Assembly (NCBI GenBank): GCA_028753945.1
Contig: JAPNXP010000001.1
Location: 2,222,501-2,286,500, forward strand
Source of the DNA: Hexactinellida sp. DTS-2022
Lineage: Eukaryota; Porifera; Hexactinellida
Length of the DNA stretch: 64,000 bases
Reading direction: 5' to 3'
How positions within the stretch are numbered: the first letter of the stretch is position 1; each line of letters begins with the position of its first letter. A model generated the notes under the pieces. That model was not told where the DNA came from. It was given only the letters and a program-made list of their open reading frames with translations, and ran no database searches. The translations under genes were made by a program, and so were the position numbers. Shown in pieces: positions 48,836 to 60,937 of the stretch.

Positions 48836-51690
48836 TGAACAGAATGCGCAATTTGTTATTGAAGTAATAATTGTTTCTGTAGCGATTGTAATTAATAAGA
48901 AATTTATGTAAACTGTTGAAGCTCAGAAAGATAATAATGTCTTGTTATTGGATAATTTAATAACTTATAAATTTTTTTAAATTATAAATAATCCCAATCG
49001 ATATACTAGGAATGTCATCATATACCTAATTAATATATTTCGGTACTCTATTATCAAGATAAATAACATTTTAGATATGAAAGACAATTTTTTTTTTTTA
49101 ATTTGATGACGTCATAATTACAGATATTGAAGCTAAGTTCCTAGAGATACCAATAATCTATTTCAAGATATATGGTAAAGTTCAATATGGCATAAAACAA
49201 TTTTCTTCATGATTGCAACCGCTCGGTTCCATTTTTCTAGGAATATTTTGAAAGACCAGATGCCGGACTAAATGCCGCACTTTTTGAGAAAGATACAATA
49301 GATTAAGACTCAAATTTTTTTATACACAACCAGTGTATTATACAGCCAATTGTAAATACGCTCCTAATCCTGGTCTGATCCAATTTTCATACGCCTAAAT
49401 CACAAATTAATGTTACAGTATAGGAAAGGTTCCAAAATTTCGCGCTCCTAATTAAAATTTTTCCAAAAAATCATGCTCCAAAAGGAGCGTCTCGCGCTCC
49501 TGGATAATTCCTTGTACACAACAAATAGTACATATCTCAAAATCTCTAAGTTTTTTTTCACCGAAATTAAGCAATTAACAGAGAAATAGTAACCAAAAAT
49601 ATTACACTTCACGAAAATATCGCCTTATTCTTACTCCGGAGCCTTCAAAATTAAATATTGGCTGATAAAGGTCATTAATCGCTAATCGAGTCGAGGCGCT
49701 GGAAAGAGTAGGCATAATAGAAGTAGAGTATTGATTTAGAACATCCTAGAACATGTAGAATGTAGTTTCCGAAAACATATGAAGTATGTTATGCAGGATA
49801 GACGCACTTTACTCTATATAGAAAAGTCTCTATACTTAGCCACAAGAATTTGTTCTAGAAGCCTATTAATGACATATAACCTATGCTTTTCCGGACTTGT
49901 TTCAATTCTACAATTGATGTATATAAGCGCAATTCGATAAGCTTGTGAGAGATTAAACATTCCTGGGCGTGGACACCGTTAATCTAGCCTAGCGAATTGA
50001 AACGAAAACTATTCTAGGCTAGCAAAATAATTGAAGTTATTACATATACATGTGACCGGTATTGGGCAGTTCAAATGAATTGAAAAATTATCGAACTTTA
50101 TACCCTCTCTCTACATTACTTTTTTTGGCATTATGTAAATATAATAGTCTGCCACATTGGTATTCCTTATCTCCTTCGAAGCGTTACTTAATTAACGTTC
50201 AAACGCCTCATACATAGGGTATTATATTTCGGGAAATCATATAGGATTTAGATTATTTTTGCTGCTGCTAGCCTATGTGAAAACGACTGTTGTATAGAAT
50301 GAACTTTGCTTTATACTGTATATCTTATCAGGTAGCACGTGACATTGACATTACTGTTGTACACAGGGAATCCCAACCTTGTTGTGGGCCCCTAACCCTA
50401 TATTTATATATGTGTGATCCTCAGCATTGATTCTATTTAAAGACGCAGTAAATTAATTGGAATTACTAATTCAGTACCGCGGATGTCAGAGAAGAACATG
50501 TTCCCTCGTGAAAATTGTTCCCTCTAACATTATTTCCTTGGGTAAATTGTTCCCCAAGGAAACATTGTTCAGGCGAACCGTATGCCCAAGGAAATAAAAA
50601 ATAAGGTACCAATATCTACTATGACACCTGTAATATAATTTGAGTTGACAATTTTCTTGGTAATATAGCTTGTCCATGTGTAATATACCGACTCCAAATA
50701 TAGAATATTTGCTATCACTGGGGAATTATACAATTCAATGGAACCGACTTCTGCAGTTATTTTCTAAATTGATGATTATTGTATAACAAATAGACACAAT
50801 GGAAAGCTAGAAGTGTATGGCTAAATAGACGGAACATAATTAGTTGATTGGATGCATTAATTACTCTCATCAATTTAATTAGATATCGACTCTCAGTTAG
50901 GCATTCTATAAACACACTTAACAATTGATAGATACTAAAATCCTTTTATATAAATTGAATGATAGCTGTTTATCCATGCAGGGATAGCCCTCGAATTTAA
51001 TTGGCTAAAGGTTTTGTCACCTTTTGTTTTGGAAGATGTAAATATTTTTTAGGGTATTAGAACTTGTTCCTAGATACAGTTTTCCCTACTATGCCAAATT
51101 TATAATCTATAGCTCTTACTAGTCCCTCAATAAATTGAGAACAAGCAAACAATAAAAAAATCTTCGTGACTTATGCCACATAATATAAATTACTTGTTTA
51201 TCATCCCCGAAAGTCCCGATTTTAATCCTCCGTCCTGACAATTTAGTATATTATTTTTATTAGGCAACAATTTCATATATTATTTAATACCTTTTAAAAT
51301 CAGTGAATATTATCTTTATTTTGCAACAGTATACTATATACTAATAATAATTTGTGGAATGGTAATATAATACTATCCTGTACAGTGTATACCGAAACAC
51401 CTCGTCAACTTTTGTAATGAATGAACACTTTAATATTAGCTAATATTTAATGAATTCCATTAAAACACAAGGCAGTAAACACAAGGCAGTACAGTTGCGA
51501 GAGGTGCCCGTATATGAGAGGTCCGGATCTCGGTGGTTTGAGTGTACATGTTAATATTATACTGTTTGTCCAAATGAGCACCCTATAAAAGTAATTAAAA
51601 ATTGTCAACATTCATGCTATTTTGTAGATAAGGGCGTTTCCAGTTTACAACAACGTTCCTACATGTGTTATTTAAGTTTCTGAATTTTGT
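48836..51690. other. Intergenic DNA, no gene recognised
   Basis: AT-rich. 50503-50580 has repeated (t)tgttccc and ccttggg words in inverted order forming a weak stem. 51488-51546 (cagttgcgagaggtgcc ... tcggtggtttgagtgta) looks like a tiny mariner-type MITE or fragment. Nothing else was supported. Confidence 0.4.
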
Positions 51691-51693
51691 AAT

Positions 51694-52130
51694 TACAACG
51701 CGCTTCGCTTGGAGTTCGCTTCGTGGCAGAACACAACCACACACACCAACCGCTTCGCGGTTGATGTGTGGTTTATATACTTCTAACATTGATTATATAG
51801 CATAAATAATCAAATTTAACAATGTGAAATTTTAGTGATTACGTCATCATGTGCCAATGAGTAAGCATATTGGCATCTGGTGTAACCAACGTGTCCGTAT
51901 CATTAATGTGCACGTTCTATTAAATTTTCAGATTTTCATCTCTTTCATGCTTCTCGAAATGTGACAATGACCTCATAACTTGTCGAGATGTGATAAATTT
52001 TGAGTGGAAACCGCAACTTGTTTGCGGTTGTCAAAAGTTACCCCTATATTCCAAAAACCAGATTTGGAAACCGTCCACTTTCTTCAATCAACTCGCAACA
52101 TACAAACAAATATGTATACGTATATATTAA
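51694..52130 (-). mobile_element. Non-autonomous Helitron, copy B
   Basis: Minus-strand relative of copies A and C: ggtttccaaatctgg, ataggggtaacttttgac, then the ccaaccgc loop gcggttga hairpin and gcgaagcgcg. The terminal CTAG has changed to GTTG and the 5' TC end is not recognisable, so it is older. Long frames crossing it are artefacts. Confidence 0.7.
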
Positions 52131-52309
52131 AAATGTCCGAAAATCCAGCAAGTGTTTTTTAAGTGTGTTTTATGGTTATTATCCTGCAAAAGTGTCTTTA
52201 ATCGGCAAATTATCCATAGGATACGCCTCAATTTTGCCTAGGCAAAAAAACGGATTTGGGACCAAATTAAAACCTTACCTGATAATGGGACAGTTTTTGT
52301 ATATATATA

Positions 52310-52805
52310 CAGTGGAACCCCGCGTATCGGGGCACCTCCGTCCAAGCGCTCAGCGCCCCGATACGAGGGAGTGCCCCGATATGCGGGGTTCTGAGAGAAC
52401 TCCAATATGTTTGGTTAAAACAATTAAGTTAGCACCTACACAACAAATCATACACATATAGTCAAAACCTAGAGTTAAGGCTGATATTTAAGCAGTACTA
52501 TACATTACAATTTCACATTATACTTTACCTACACTAGGAGTCACAAATCTATGATATTCACGGAAATTATTTATTTTGAAAAACTCCCCCGATTACCTCA
52601 GCATGAGTCTCTAGCGTGAGTGGGTTACGCTTAGCGGCCATTACAAAGAATACTAAGCTGCTCAAAAGTAAAAGTATGTTAATCAAGAGAAATAATCTTC
52701 AGTGGAGTGCCCCAATAAGTGAATGGCGCCCCAATACGCGGAGTTATTTTTAAGGGGAAAAAGGCAAATTCCCAACCGACTGCCCCGATACGCCGGGTTC
52801 TACTG
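52310..52805. mobile_element. Pogo/mariner-type MITE (CAGTGGAACCCCGCGTATCG)
   Basis: 496 bp, TIRs CAGTGGAACCCCGCGTATCG and CAGTAGAACCCGGCGTATCG, TA on both sides (52308-52309, 52806-52807), itself inside a (TA)n tract. GGGGCA/TGCCCC repeats near both ends. Non-coding. Confidence 0.92.
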
Positions 52806-54134
52806 TATATATATATATATACAGGTTTGTGTTTTAAGGTTAAATTACGGCAGATTCATGTAAAAAAACACATAAATTTCGTTTTGAAGTAAGATGTTTA
52901 ATTTTCACATATATAATAGAAGACATTATAGCTATATCGAAACTGAAAACGAAATCGAATTATTTTGAATAAATTCGATTTTATGGGGCGTGCAGTTTTA
53001 TGGTAATACAAAAGTCCCATAGGGGGATTTCTTCAGACTCCACCTGATAAGTGTGTCGATCTCAAGATCATTATTAGCTAAAGACATATTATGTGCGATA
53101 TATCACATAGATCATCGTTATATGCTGTAGGTGACTGGTTTAGAATTTTGATTTGACCTAAATAAAAAAAGTTGCGACCTTTTGAACTAAAGAAATCATT
53201 AAAAAGGTCATGTTTTTTATGAGATATTTGATAAAATGTTTGAAAAATAATTTCAGAGTCATAATTCAAAAATGTAAACCGACTACCAACTCCGTACGCT
53301 TATAATCTTTCAATATTGATTCTGATAACAAACATTGATGGCCGCATTGCCAAATTACACTATAATATCGACCACCACTTTTTGAAATCGCCCTATGGGA
53401 GATTTGTATTAGCCAAATATTGAAACCGACAAAAAATAAAAAGTATAATATATTGAGACATTTTCTTTTTTGTTTATTGCTTTGTATCGTACCTTGATCT
53501 ATTTCTAACAATTACAGATTAATACAAGAGATTTCATTCCCGTGGGGTAATTTAACCTTAATAGTACGTATAGATTATCTCATGAAATATCAAGTAATTC
53601 TATTAGCATGGAAATATATCGGAATCCCATCCGGCTTTGTAGCAGTTCTAATAGTCCTGTCTGTTACTCAAATGAGGTAGCCATATACAGTTTGTCTAGA
53701 AATTCTTAGTTAATGAGAACCCGTAGAAATCCTGGGTAATGGCGAAGGTGGCCACCCTCAAACCCGATACTTCCTGAATATCCTCTGTTTGTACCCACCC
53801 ATTGATGTTTATCCCGAAAACACGCTTGTTTAATATGTTCAAATGGTTTTGTAGATTAAATATCCCCTTACAATTCTTCAAAGTTTGCGATGTAATAAAA
53901 TCCGGGTTCAGAGACTCAAACAACATACATATGTAAATATATATTTGTTTTGGTTTGGTTGGCAAGGCCTAGCAAATACAAATATACCAAGATGGCCCTA
54001 CCAACCTTAACATTCAGCCTATAAGGGTCCTACCAATCTCTAAAGCGAGTCTACGCCCCTGTTTAATACACGTACTTACAAAATCATAGACGTTTCACAT
54101 TTAAACTTCTTCACTTATGCCCATTTACTTTAAA
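52806..54134. other. Intergenic DNA, no gene recognised
   Basis: Contains catggaaatatatcggaat at 53609, a piece shared with the TTAA-transposon relative at 45515. 53984-54055 resembles 18440-18500 (agatggccctaccaa). No coding sequence supported. Confidence 0.4.
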
Positions 54135-54648
54135 CTAGCGCGCTTCGCTTGCTAGGTCGCTTCGCGGCAGAACACAACCACACACCAACCGCGAAGCGGT
54201 TGGTGTGTGTTTTATATACTCCTAATTAGGCTAATATTGATTATAAAGCGTAAATAGTCAAATTTAACAATGTGAAATTTTAATGATTACGTCATCATGC
54301 AATAATGAGTTAGCATGTTGGCGATCTGGTGTGACCAATGTGTCCGCATCATTAATGTACATGTTCTATTAAATTTTCAGATTTTTATCTCTCAAAAGGG
54401 CGCGAATTATCTGTGATTAAGTGAATTTTCAGGGTTCTCGAAATGTGACAATGACGTCATATCTTGTCGAGGTGTGAGAAATTTTGAGTGGAAACCTCAA
54501 CTTGTTGTCGGGTGCCAAAAGTTACCCCTATATTCCAAAAATCACATTTGGAAACCGTCCACTTTCTTCAATCAACTCGGAACATACAAACAAATATATA
54601 CACATAGTATATATATATACACCCACCCTTGTGTTTTAATAGTATAGA
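54135..54648 (-). mobile_element. Non-autonomous Helitron, copy C, both ends intact
   Basis: 514 bp on the minus strand. The 5' end is TCTATACTATTAAAACAC, the classic Helitron start, with A immediately before it. The 3' end is a strong hairpin (accaaccgc / gcggttggt), then gcgaagcgcgCTAG with T immediately after: exact insertion between A and T with no TSD. No Rep/helicase coding, so it depends on an autonomous Helitron. This copy defines the family to which copies A, B and D belong. Confidence 0.88.
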
Positions 54649-54771
54649 TGTAAACAAGCTAAAAATAAAGCTGGGAGTCAATTGATGATGTAATAAAGCA
54701 AAGAAATGCCTTATTTCCCCAATTTTTTCTTCACGGTGGACGCATGGAACCAGTGATGTGCTCCGTTACTA

Positions 54772-55663
54772 CTGTATTTCTCGGTCAATTATCCGATTCG
54801 GGCAACCAATTATCCGATTGGGTCAACCAATTATCCGATTGGGTCAACCAATTATCCGATTCGGGCAACCAATTATCCGATTCGAGCAACCAATTATCCG
54901 ATTCAAGCAATCAACAATTATAGTGATATATTTGATATAATAGTGATAATGAATACAGTTAATTAATATCGGATAAATGATTTATTGGATATATATATTG
55001 GATAATGTAGCTACTAGAGATTTTCAAGGCGTATTGCTCTCGGAACTGTTGCTGTCAATACATGGTAGAACGAATTCAGGCAAGTTGCTGGAGTAATTTG
55101 AGCCAAATCATTTGGGCATAATTGCAATAGTTTATGATAACTCTCCTTGCACTTACCATAGTTTGGCCCTCAATTGGTATAATTGGTCCTTGAGCGCTGA
55201 GAGTTCGTTTTATATAGGATTTTAGACTTTGGAAGCACAACTCAATCGGATTCAACTCGCAACTGTATGGAGGGAGGCGTTTCAATTCGATGTGTGAAGG
55301 GATAGAATCATTTGAAATTGCTCTCCCACCTCGTGAAATAGCAACTGTAGATGATGTGGCAGAGTGTTGTCCTGCATCGTATGAACTCGAAGCCATAATT
55401 TATGATTAATATTTGAATATTAGGAATATATTTATTTCGTATTACTTTGTTTTATACTAATCAACCCAGTATCCTAAATAGATAAACCAATGAAAATCAA
55501 AAGTAATTCCGATCGGATAATTGGTTGACCCAATAGGATAATTGGTTGCCCGAATCGGATAATTGGTTGACCCAATCGGATAATTGGTTGACCCAATCGG
55601 ATAATTGGTTGACCCAATCGGATAATTGGTTGCCCGAATCGGATAATTGACCGAGAAATACAG
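54772..55663 (-). mobile_element. IS630/Tc1-mariner element with 21 bp iterons at both ends
   Basis: 892 bp, TIRs CTGTATTTCTCGGTCAATTA, flanked by TA. Each terminus continues into about six tandem copies of a 21 bp unit (caattatccgattgggtcaac), left 54786-54910 and right, inverted, 55511-55650. The inside holds a C-terminal transposase piece (55396-55076, minus). Iterated subterminal sites are likely transposase-binding sites. This is an internally deleted copy. Confidence 0.88.
55076..55396 (-). pseudogene. IS630/Tc1-mariner transposase, C-terminal fragment
   Basis: The 106-residue frame contains HIELKRLPPYSCELNPIELC followed by FQSLKSYIKRTL. P-P-Y-S-x-[ED]-L-N-P-I-E is the signature around the third catalytic acidic residue (Glu in NPIE) of the IS630/Tc1/mariner DDE domain; one usual Pro is Cys here. 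The helix-turn-helix and the two Asp-containing motifs are absent, so the copy is non-functional. The first ~35 residues have no counterpart and probably come from joined non-coding sequence. Confidence 0.8.
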
Positions 55664-56346
55664 TAGTAACGGAGTAACGGTAGCGGTCGTCGCGGAGTAA
55701 CGGTAACGGAAAAAAGTAACGGTAGCGTAACCGACGTCCGTTACTTTTTACTAGTTAGCGTTATCTTTCATCACTTAGTCTCTTACCATTACTTTACCGT
55801 AACACAGTAACCGTTACTACATTAAAAACTTATTCCATTGCCATTACGACTTTATTTTAATTCAGTTACCGTTACATTAAGGTAAACTGTACTGAATAAA
55901 GGTAAACGGACAAATTTAACAAAAGTAACGGAGTAACGGTAGCGGAAGAAATAAAGTAACGGTAACGGAGTAACGGTAACGGGAGATATAAAGTAAGGTA
56001 ACGGAGTTACGGAAGATTTAGTAACGGAGCACATCACTGCATTGAACCCTAAATCAGGGGCTCGCAAACTTTTGCAGCATACCGGCCATATTTAGGTAAG
56101 GACATATAATTACCGGCAGCATCAAATAAAATGGTGTTTTTTTCGTATGAATCTAATTGGTTTATAGCCTTACGATACGTATAAGAATCCTAGCGGATCC
56201 AGAAATGTTCAAAAGGAGGTGCCCAAGAAACAAATTGAGCGAATTAAATGAGGGTCTCGGGGCTTTCCCCTGATTTCTTTTGACGTATATATCTATCTAT
56301 AGTTAACTGGTGTTAGTATAACAAAATTAGATAGTAAACTGTGTAC

Positions 56347-57496
56347 CAGGGGCGTCAGGTTCCGGGGGGGCGGGGGGGCTCGCCCCCCGGGTTTTGAAAT
56401 GAGCTAAAAACCCGGGGGGCCGCCCCCCCAGTTTCTTTTCAAAGATTATGCTCACTTTAAAGGTATTTTGATCCTAGTTTACTCTTTGTGCTGTGAATAA
56501 TTATGCAGTGCGTGATTGCAATACTAGATACTACTGATTATTTATAATTTATTTATGAATTTGAAATGTATACGTGTAATATAAGACAACTAATATTATC
56601 ATAAACAAATTAATGTCATTACTTATTTTAAGAATTCCTCAAGCAATCTTCACTTAGCACAAATCGATTCATCCTGACCTCACTCCTATTAATCCATTCG
56701 TCAGTGATTTTGCCAATATCCAATTGGTCCAATATTCACGGTTGCTGTGGGAATTGAATTTCCGTTCCCATTCCCATCCATTCCCATAGGAATTGTGGGA
56801 ATTCCCATAATGAATCCCATAGGAGAGTATAATATACACATAACAGCGAATTTATTTACTAAAGCAGATTCGTATCAATAGTCAAACCTATATTCATTAA
56901 GGATGACCTAATGAAACCATATTCGAATATCCCATGGGGATCCCCACACGGGAAAATTTGATTGCCATTCCCATACCCACGGCAACCCTGCCAATATTTC
57001 ATTATGTACATTGCATAATGCGCATGAGAGAGGGTAAAATTCATTTAGGCCTTCAGCGGACTGAGAATCTGGATCGAAGTCAGGACAAGTGGGCGATGTT
57101 TGTGCTGGGATTTTTTTAAAAATAGCAGCTGGGAAATCTTAGATTTTTTAGCGGAACGCTCAGAATAAGACATTTATTATTTTCAAGAATTGTTAGAGTC
57201 AGAACAAGAATTAGCAAATTATTAGATCTATAATTTATTGAATTTCTAGAATCTTGACTTTGTATTTATGGTTGGAAACATATTCAGTGTATATTATTAG
57301 CACTATAGACCCTTTAATTGTTCAATTAAGAAATAACATGAAATTATGGATTCTATATTAGATCAATTACGAAATGCAGACATGGAAGGATTCAAAATAT
57401 AATTGATATTACTATTCATTTCAATTTGTGTATTTGACATATTGAATGAACTAGTACAACGGTCCCCCCGCTTTTTTGGTCAACCTGACGCCCCTG
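56347..57496. mobile_element. hAT element (CAGGGGCGTCAGGTTCC), middle level
   Basis: 1150 bp. TIRs CAGGGGCGTCAGGTTCC / CAGGGGCGTCAGGTTGACC with an exact TSD ctgtgtac (56339-56346, 57497-57504). A GC-rich inverted CCGGGGGG block lies near the left end. No transposase recognised. Confidence 0.93.
56737..56990. mobile_element. hAT-type MITE (CACGGTTGCTGTGGG), inner level
   Basis: 254 bp. Ends CACGGTTGCTGTGGG and CAGGGTTGCCGTGGG, exact TSD ccaatatt (56729-56736, 56991-56998). Interior of GGGAATGGGAAT-like words in both orientations. Confidence 0.93.
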
Positions 57497-57789
57497 CTGT
57501 GTACACGTTAATTAAATTGTAGTTAGAGTAAATAGTCAATTATATGGCAATCTTTATAGTATCCATTCTAAAACAAAATATATAATTTCAAGTATTAAAG
57601 TAAATTCCTTAAAATGTACCAAAATTCGAAATTGTCCTTGTAGAAATTTTTTAGACATTGTTGCTACTGGCCGCACTTAAGAAGCAATCCGGCCGCATGC
57701 GGCCTAAAAAGGCGAGTTTGCCAACCCCTGGCCTAAATCGATGCCATTTAATTCAGTTAATAAAGAAAAGGTATTACATTATTACCTCT

Positions 57790-58104
57790 ACGTATATACT
57801 ATTTCTCAACGATTTATAGTATGTATGATGAGGTATTAGCTTTGATTGAAAGAATGCATCATCATGCAATATGACTACAAGTTGAGGAAGTCACAAAGAA
57901 GTTGTAGAATTGTCATTGGTAGTTCATTGCCGGCGCCACGTAATATGAGGTGTGGGTGTAGTGGGTGTCACTGTCCAAGCACGGCTTCATTTCCTTGAGG
58001 TAGTGGGTGTCCGGACACCCCGGTGGCGCCGGCCTTGTAGTTACACCGTCATGACTGGAATATCCATGGTTATTATTATACAAGGTCGTTAAACTGTCAT
58101 ACAA
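57790..58104. mobile_element. Half foldback element with a CCGGCGCCAC MITE inserted
   Basis: Right half of the family at 43143-43608 (catcatgcaata, aactgtcatacaacagtac). It is interrupted at about 57924-58037 by a short element with ends cattgccggcgccac and caaggccggcgccac; flanks share tagtt. Confidence 0.65.
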
Positions 58105-58272
58105 CAGTACAAATACGGTTAATACGAATTTCCGTGTAAGACAAACAAACACTTCCACAAAATCAGGTCTACAATAGTTATTCAATGTGCATTACTCCTA
58201 TTAATAGGAACTCCGGATAAAGGGAACAAATTCTTAACGTCCGTTGGTGTTCGTATTAACGCGATTCTACTG
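58105..58272. mobile_element. Mariner-type MITE related to 41775-42000
   Basis: Right end reads inward CAGTAGAATCGCGTTAATAC, followed by TA; left end CAGTACAAATACGGTTAATAC. The left terminus overlaps the end of the foldback element, so the exact junction is uncertain. Confidence 0.65.
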
Positions 58273-58274
58273 TA

Positions 58275-59160
58275 ATTTAGAGGTAATGAAAAAAATAATC
58301 TTAACTATTTACTGACTATTATTTCTGTAACCCTCTTGAGTCTTGACTTTAAAACAGTCTGTGAGTCTAATTTGTCGTGTAATTAATACACTTATTAAAA
58401 AACCTGCTTCGTAGACTATTTCTGTGAGTGTTCTTTCACGAAACTCCCTAGACAGAAGAGCTTAGACCTCAATTAATATAAATTTAAGATAGATTTCATA
58501 AATTATTAGCTTTTATCACGATTCTTGATTTTCCTAAGAATTGTTAAAATATTCTTAAAATTAAGCTTGATTTAATATTAAATGATTATTTTGAATCACG
58601 AATCATTATCGTTGAGGCACTCCTTATGGAAATAAATAAGGATTGACAGGAATTTCATGGAGGATTTGCAACAATTGAAGAAGAAGGGATCATGTTCAAA
58701 ATTTGGAAATCCCCAAATTCAAAGGACCGCTTCCGAGAATTCGGAGTAGATCATATAATATTTTGTTCTGTTTTGTGCTATTGCAAAACATAATTATACT
58801 TACATATATTTTAAATTATTGCAATGTATTTATGCATTTAGTTATAATTATAATACAATTCAGTCTGAATCAAACACATAATTCAATAGGAATCACTCTA
58901 AATTAGTAAATTGTAGTTACTAAGTTATACAAATTACAATTGGAATAATAATTTTTTTGTTTACACGGCACGTGCGACAACAATGGTTGGTTACAAAATA
59001 ATGTCATAGAAAGCACAAGTAGTGAAGATCGTAATTTCCAGAGTAAATTCCAAATGTCATCCAAATCAACACTACAGCTATGAATATAAGAGTTTAAGAG
59101 AAGTCAATTCTACAAGTTCACATTTACATATTTAAATTATTATTTCATCGGATCTCATTA
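58275..59160. other. Intergenic DNA, nothing recognised
   Basis: AT-rich, no TIR pairs found and no convincing coding. The left end of the Merlin element may lie within it. Confidence 0.35.
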
Positions 59161-59765
59161 ATGGCAAATGCTCCATCGTTTAAACCTTTGAAGGTTCCTA
59201 CTATAATCCCTACTGATGATGAAATGACATTTACACAACTTTTTCCGTGTTCTTACTATTGACGAAGAGACATGCATACGTGGTGACAGATTAATGTACT
59301 TTTTGCTACAGGGATGGTATGTAAATGCGGTAGCATGATGCGTCCTGTTGCATTTGCAGGTATATCAGAAGGGAAGGGTGGGAATATCCTGAAAGAAAAC
59401 TTTCAAAGGTTCGCGTCTCTGAGGATTGGTTCATTTTTCGAAGGTTCTACTATTCCATTTCTCGAATTGGTAGAGTTTATCTATTTCTGGGCTGATAATC
59501 TACAAACAACGGCATTTTTTACTTAATAATCTTTTTGGGAGAGCATGCAATCGCTGTTTGGAATAAATTTCTTCGTGACTTGTGAGTTGAAGTGTTTTTA
59601 ACTAATCCCAAACAAATTTGCGGACCTGGACATATTGTTGAAATAGATGAATCTAATTTCGGTCAGATAATATTCAAGTGGTCGTTTACTTTCAGGTCAA
59701 TAGGAATTTGTAGGTATTGATGAAGAAACAATGGACATCTTTTTGATCTCTGTACATAATTGGAC
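59161..59765 (+). pseudogene. Merlin (IS1595/ISXO2-type) transposase, decayed
   Basis: Pieces in different frames. VCKCGSMMR is one knuckle of the N-terminal zinc ribbon. SLRIGSFFEGSTIPFLELVEFIYFWA matches the S-[IL]-R-x-G-[ST]-[FW]-F-x-x-S-x-[IL] helix region of ISXO2/Merlin transposases. ICGPGHIVEIDESNFG gives the first catalytic Asp motif (V-E-I-D-E-[ST]-x-F-G), and VGIDEETMDIFLISV its following strand pair. A stop after FFT (59526) and several shifts separate them. Upstream, an ATG at 59161 (MANAPSFKPLKV) may be the original start. Merlin elements move by cut-and-paste in animal genomes. Ends of the element were not found. Confidence 0.72.
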
Positions 59766-59769
59766 AGCA

Positions 59770-59915
59770 GTAACAGGGTTGTGTACAGGTTTTTAGGTCA
59801 GGGGGGGGGCAAATGGGGTTGGTTAAAGAAATATATGGGGCGAATCCCATCCAACTAAGGGGGTCCGGGGGCAGCCCAGGGGGAGCAAAAGGAAACCCAG
59901 GGGGGGCGATTTTTA
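59770..59915. other. GC-rich G-run sequence, possible MITE
   Basis: caggggggggg-type and cccaggggggggc words near both edges suggest a hAT-type MITE like those at 56347 and 62609, but I could not pair the ends. Confidence 0.35.
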
Positions 59916-60309
59916 GGGCTGAAACGAATATACCGAATATTCGTTCGAAAGATTGAACGAATATTCGTTCGTTTCGAAACGAATATTTGTTTGGACGAAT
60001 TTTAGATTGAAACGGATATTCGTGACTACTTTTTGAACAACAACATTACTTTTGTTTAACTTGGAGAGATCGTAAATATGAATTCCTACCTAAACTAGCT
60101 GATAATTAGTTAACTTGTGTCCAATACACTTTGTAACTATTATTAAACCTTAACAAAAACCTGTAACATTAATAAAAACCTATTTTCCAATGTATTTTGT
60201 GTCTTGAAATTGATTTAATGCTTAGTTATCCAAACGAACGAATATTCGAATATTCGTTCGTTTAGAAAAAGGTTCGTTCATTACATTTCGAATATTCGTT
60301 TCAGCCCTA
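59916..60309. mobile_element. hAT-type MITE (TAGGGCTGAAACGAATAT), copy 2
   Basis: Same family as 6904-7316, TIRs kept on both sides, flanks share gattttt. Its preserved CGAATATTCG motifs suggest moderate age. Confidence 0.88.
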
Positions 60310-60450
60310 GATTTTTTTACTAATGTCAACCCCTTCTTCGCCTTCCGGGTCAGACAGCGAGAAGTTTTATGCACCAGCAAACCCTATTGATGAGGTTGTT
60401 TACTTGTGATTTGTGGTTGAGATTGCCAAATGCGATATATAGTATATATG

Positions 60451-60550
60451 CAGTCTACTCCGATTAACTGGGATACGTTTGTTCCAGGCCTCTTGTCCCA
60501 ATTAAGCGGTTGTCCCGATTAACCTGTGTCCCAACTAAGCGGAGTATACT
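60451..60550. mobile_element. Very short MITE (CAGTCTACTCCGATTAAC)
   Basis: About 100 bp with ends cagtctactccgattaactg and, inward from the right, agtatactccgcttagttgg; TGTCCCAATTAAGCGG repeats inside. Mariner/pogo-like. Confidence 0.7.
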
Positions 60551-60557
60551 TTACGTA

Positions 60558-60932
60558 CCTAAGTATAGGAAATCAACGCTCCTTTAAATTAACGTGAATA
60601 TCTCCAAATCGCGTTAATTTCTTCCACGATACTTTCCTTTAGCGATAATTTCCATCACCTTAATTTCCTGGGGCGTTAATTTCCATGATAATAATTTTCT
60701 CCAAATTCATACTACGTATTTAGCAAATTATACGATGAATGGAAAATTTCCAATGTGCAACTGGGTTGAGAGGATTCCATGTCTCTCAAGTAGATTGGAA
60801 GCCTATTTTTGACAATAAATAGTATTTAATCAGGAGATAATAACCTTAAATATTTTTAGAAATTTATTCGCGTTAATAATTTCATGTATAAAATTGTTTT
60901 GCTCCAAATAGCATTAATCTTCTATATTTAGG
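60558..60932. mobile_element. MITE M1, uninterrupted copy
   Basis: 375 bp. Ends CCTAAGTATAGGAAATCAACG and CCTAAATATAGAAGATTAATG. It aligns with the two outer parts of 6673-9527 and shows tatttaatcaggagata at the point where the Harbinger element inserted, giving the pre-insertion state. Confidence 0.85.
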
Positions 60933-60937
60933 GTGTG

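Larger units (their letters stand above)
54751..56039. mobile_element. hAT-type MITE (CAGTGATGTGCTCCGTTAC) carrying an IS630 element
   Basis: TIRs CAGTGATGTGCTCCGTTAC at both ends, flanks catggaac and cattgaac (7 of 8). The body after 55664 is made of GTAACGG(A/T) iterations. The IS630/Tc1-mariner element 54772-55663 is inserted close to the left TIR. Confidence 0.88.
56055..57730. mobile_element. hAT element (CAGGGGCTCGCAAACTTTTGC), outer level
   Basis: Ends CAGGGGCTCGCAAACTTTTG and CAGGGGTTGGCAAACTCGCC (read inward); TSD ccctaaat/gcctaaat (7 of 8). Holds a second hAT element (56347-57496), which holds a third (56737-56990). The CAAACT-rich terminus is of the common animal hAT type. Confidence 0.87.

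Noticed and set aside
52000..52461. 153-codon plus-strand frame
   Set aside because: Starts inside a Helitron copy and ends inside a pogo-type MITE; no domain resemblance.
53078..53511. Two adjacent minus-strand frames
   Set aside because: AT-rich, low-complexity peptides without motifs; no homology recognised and no splice logic linking them.
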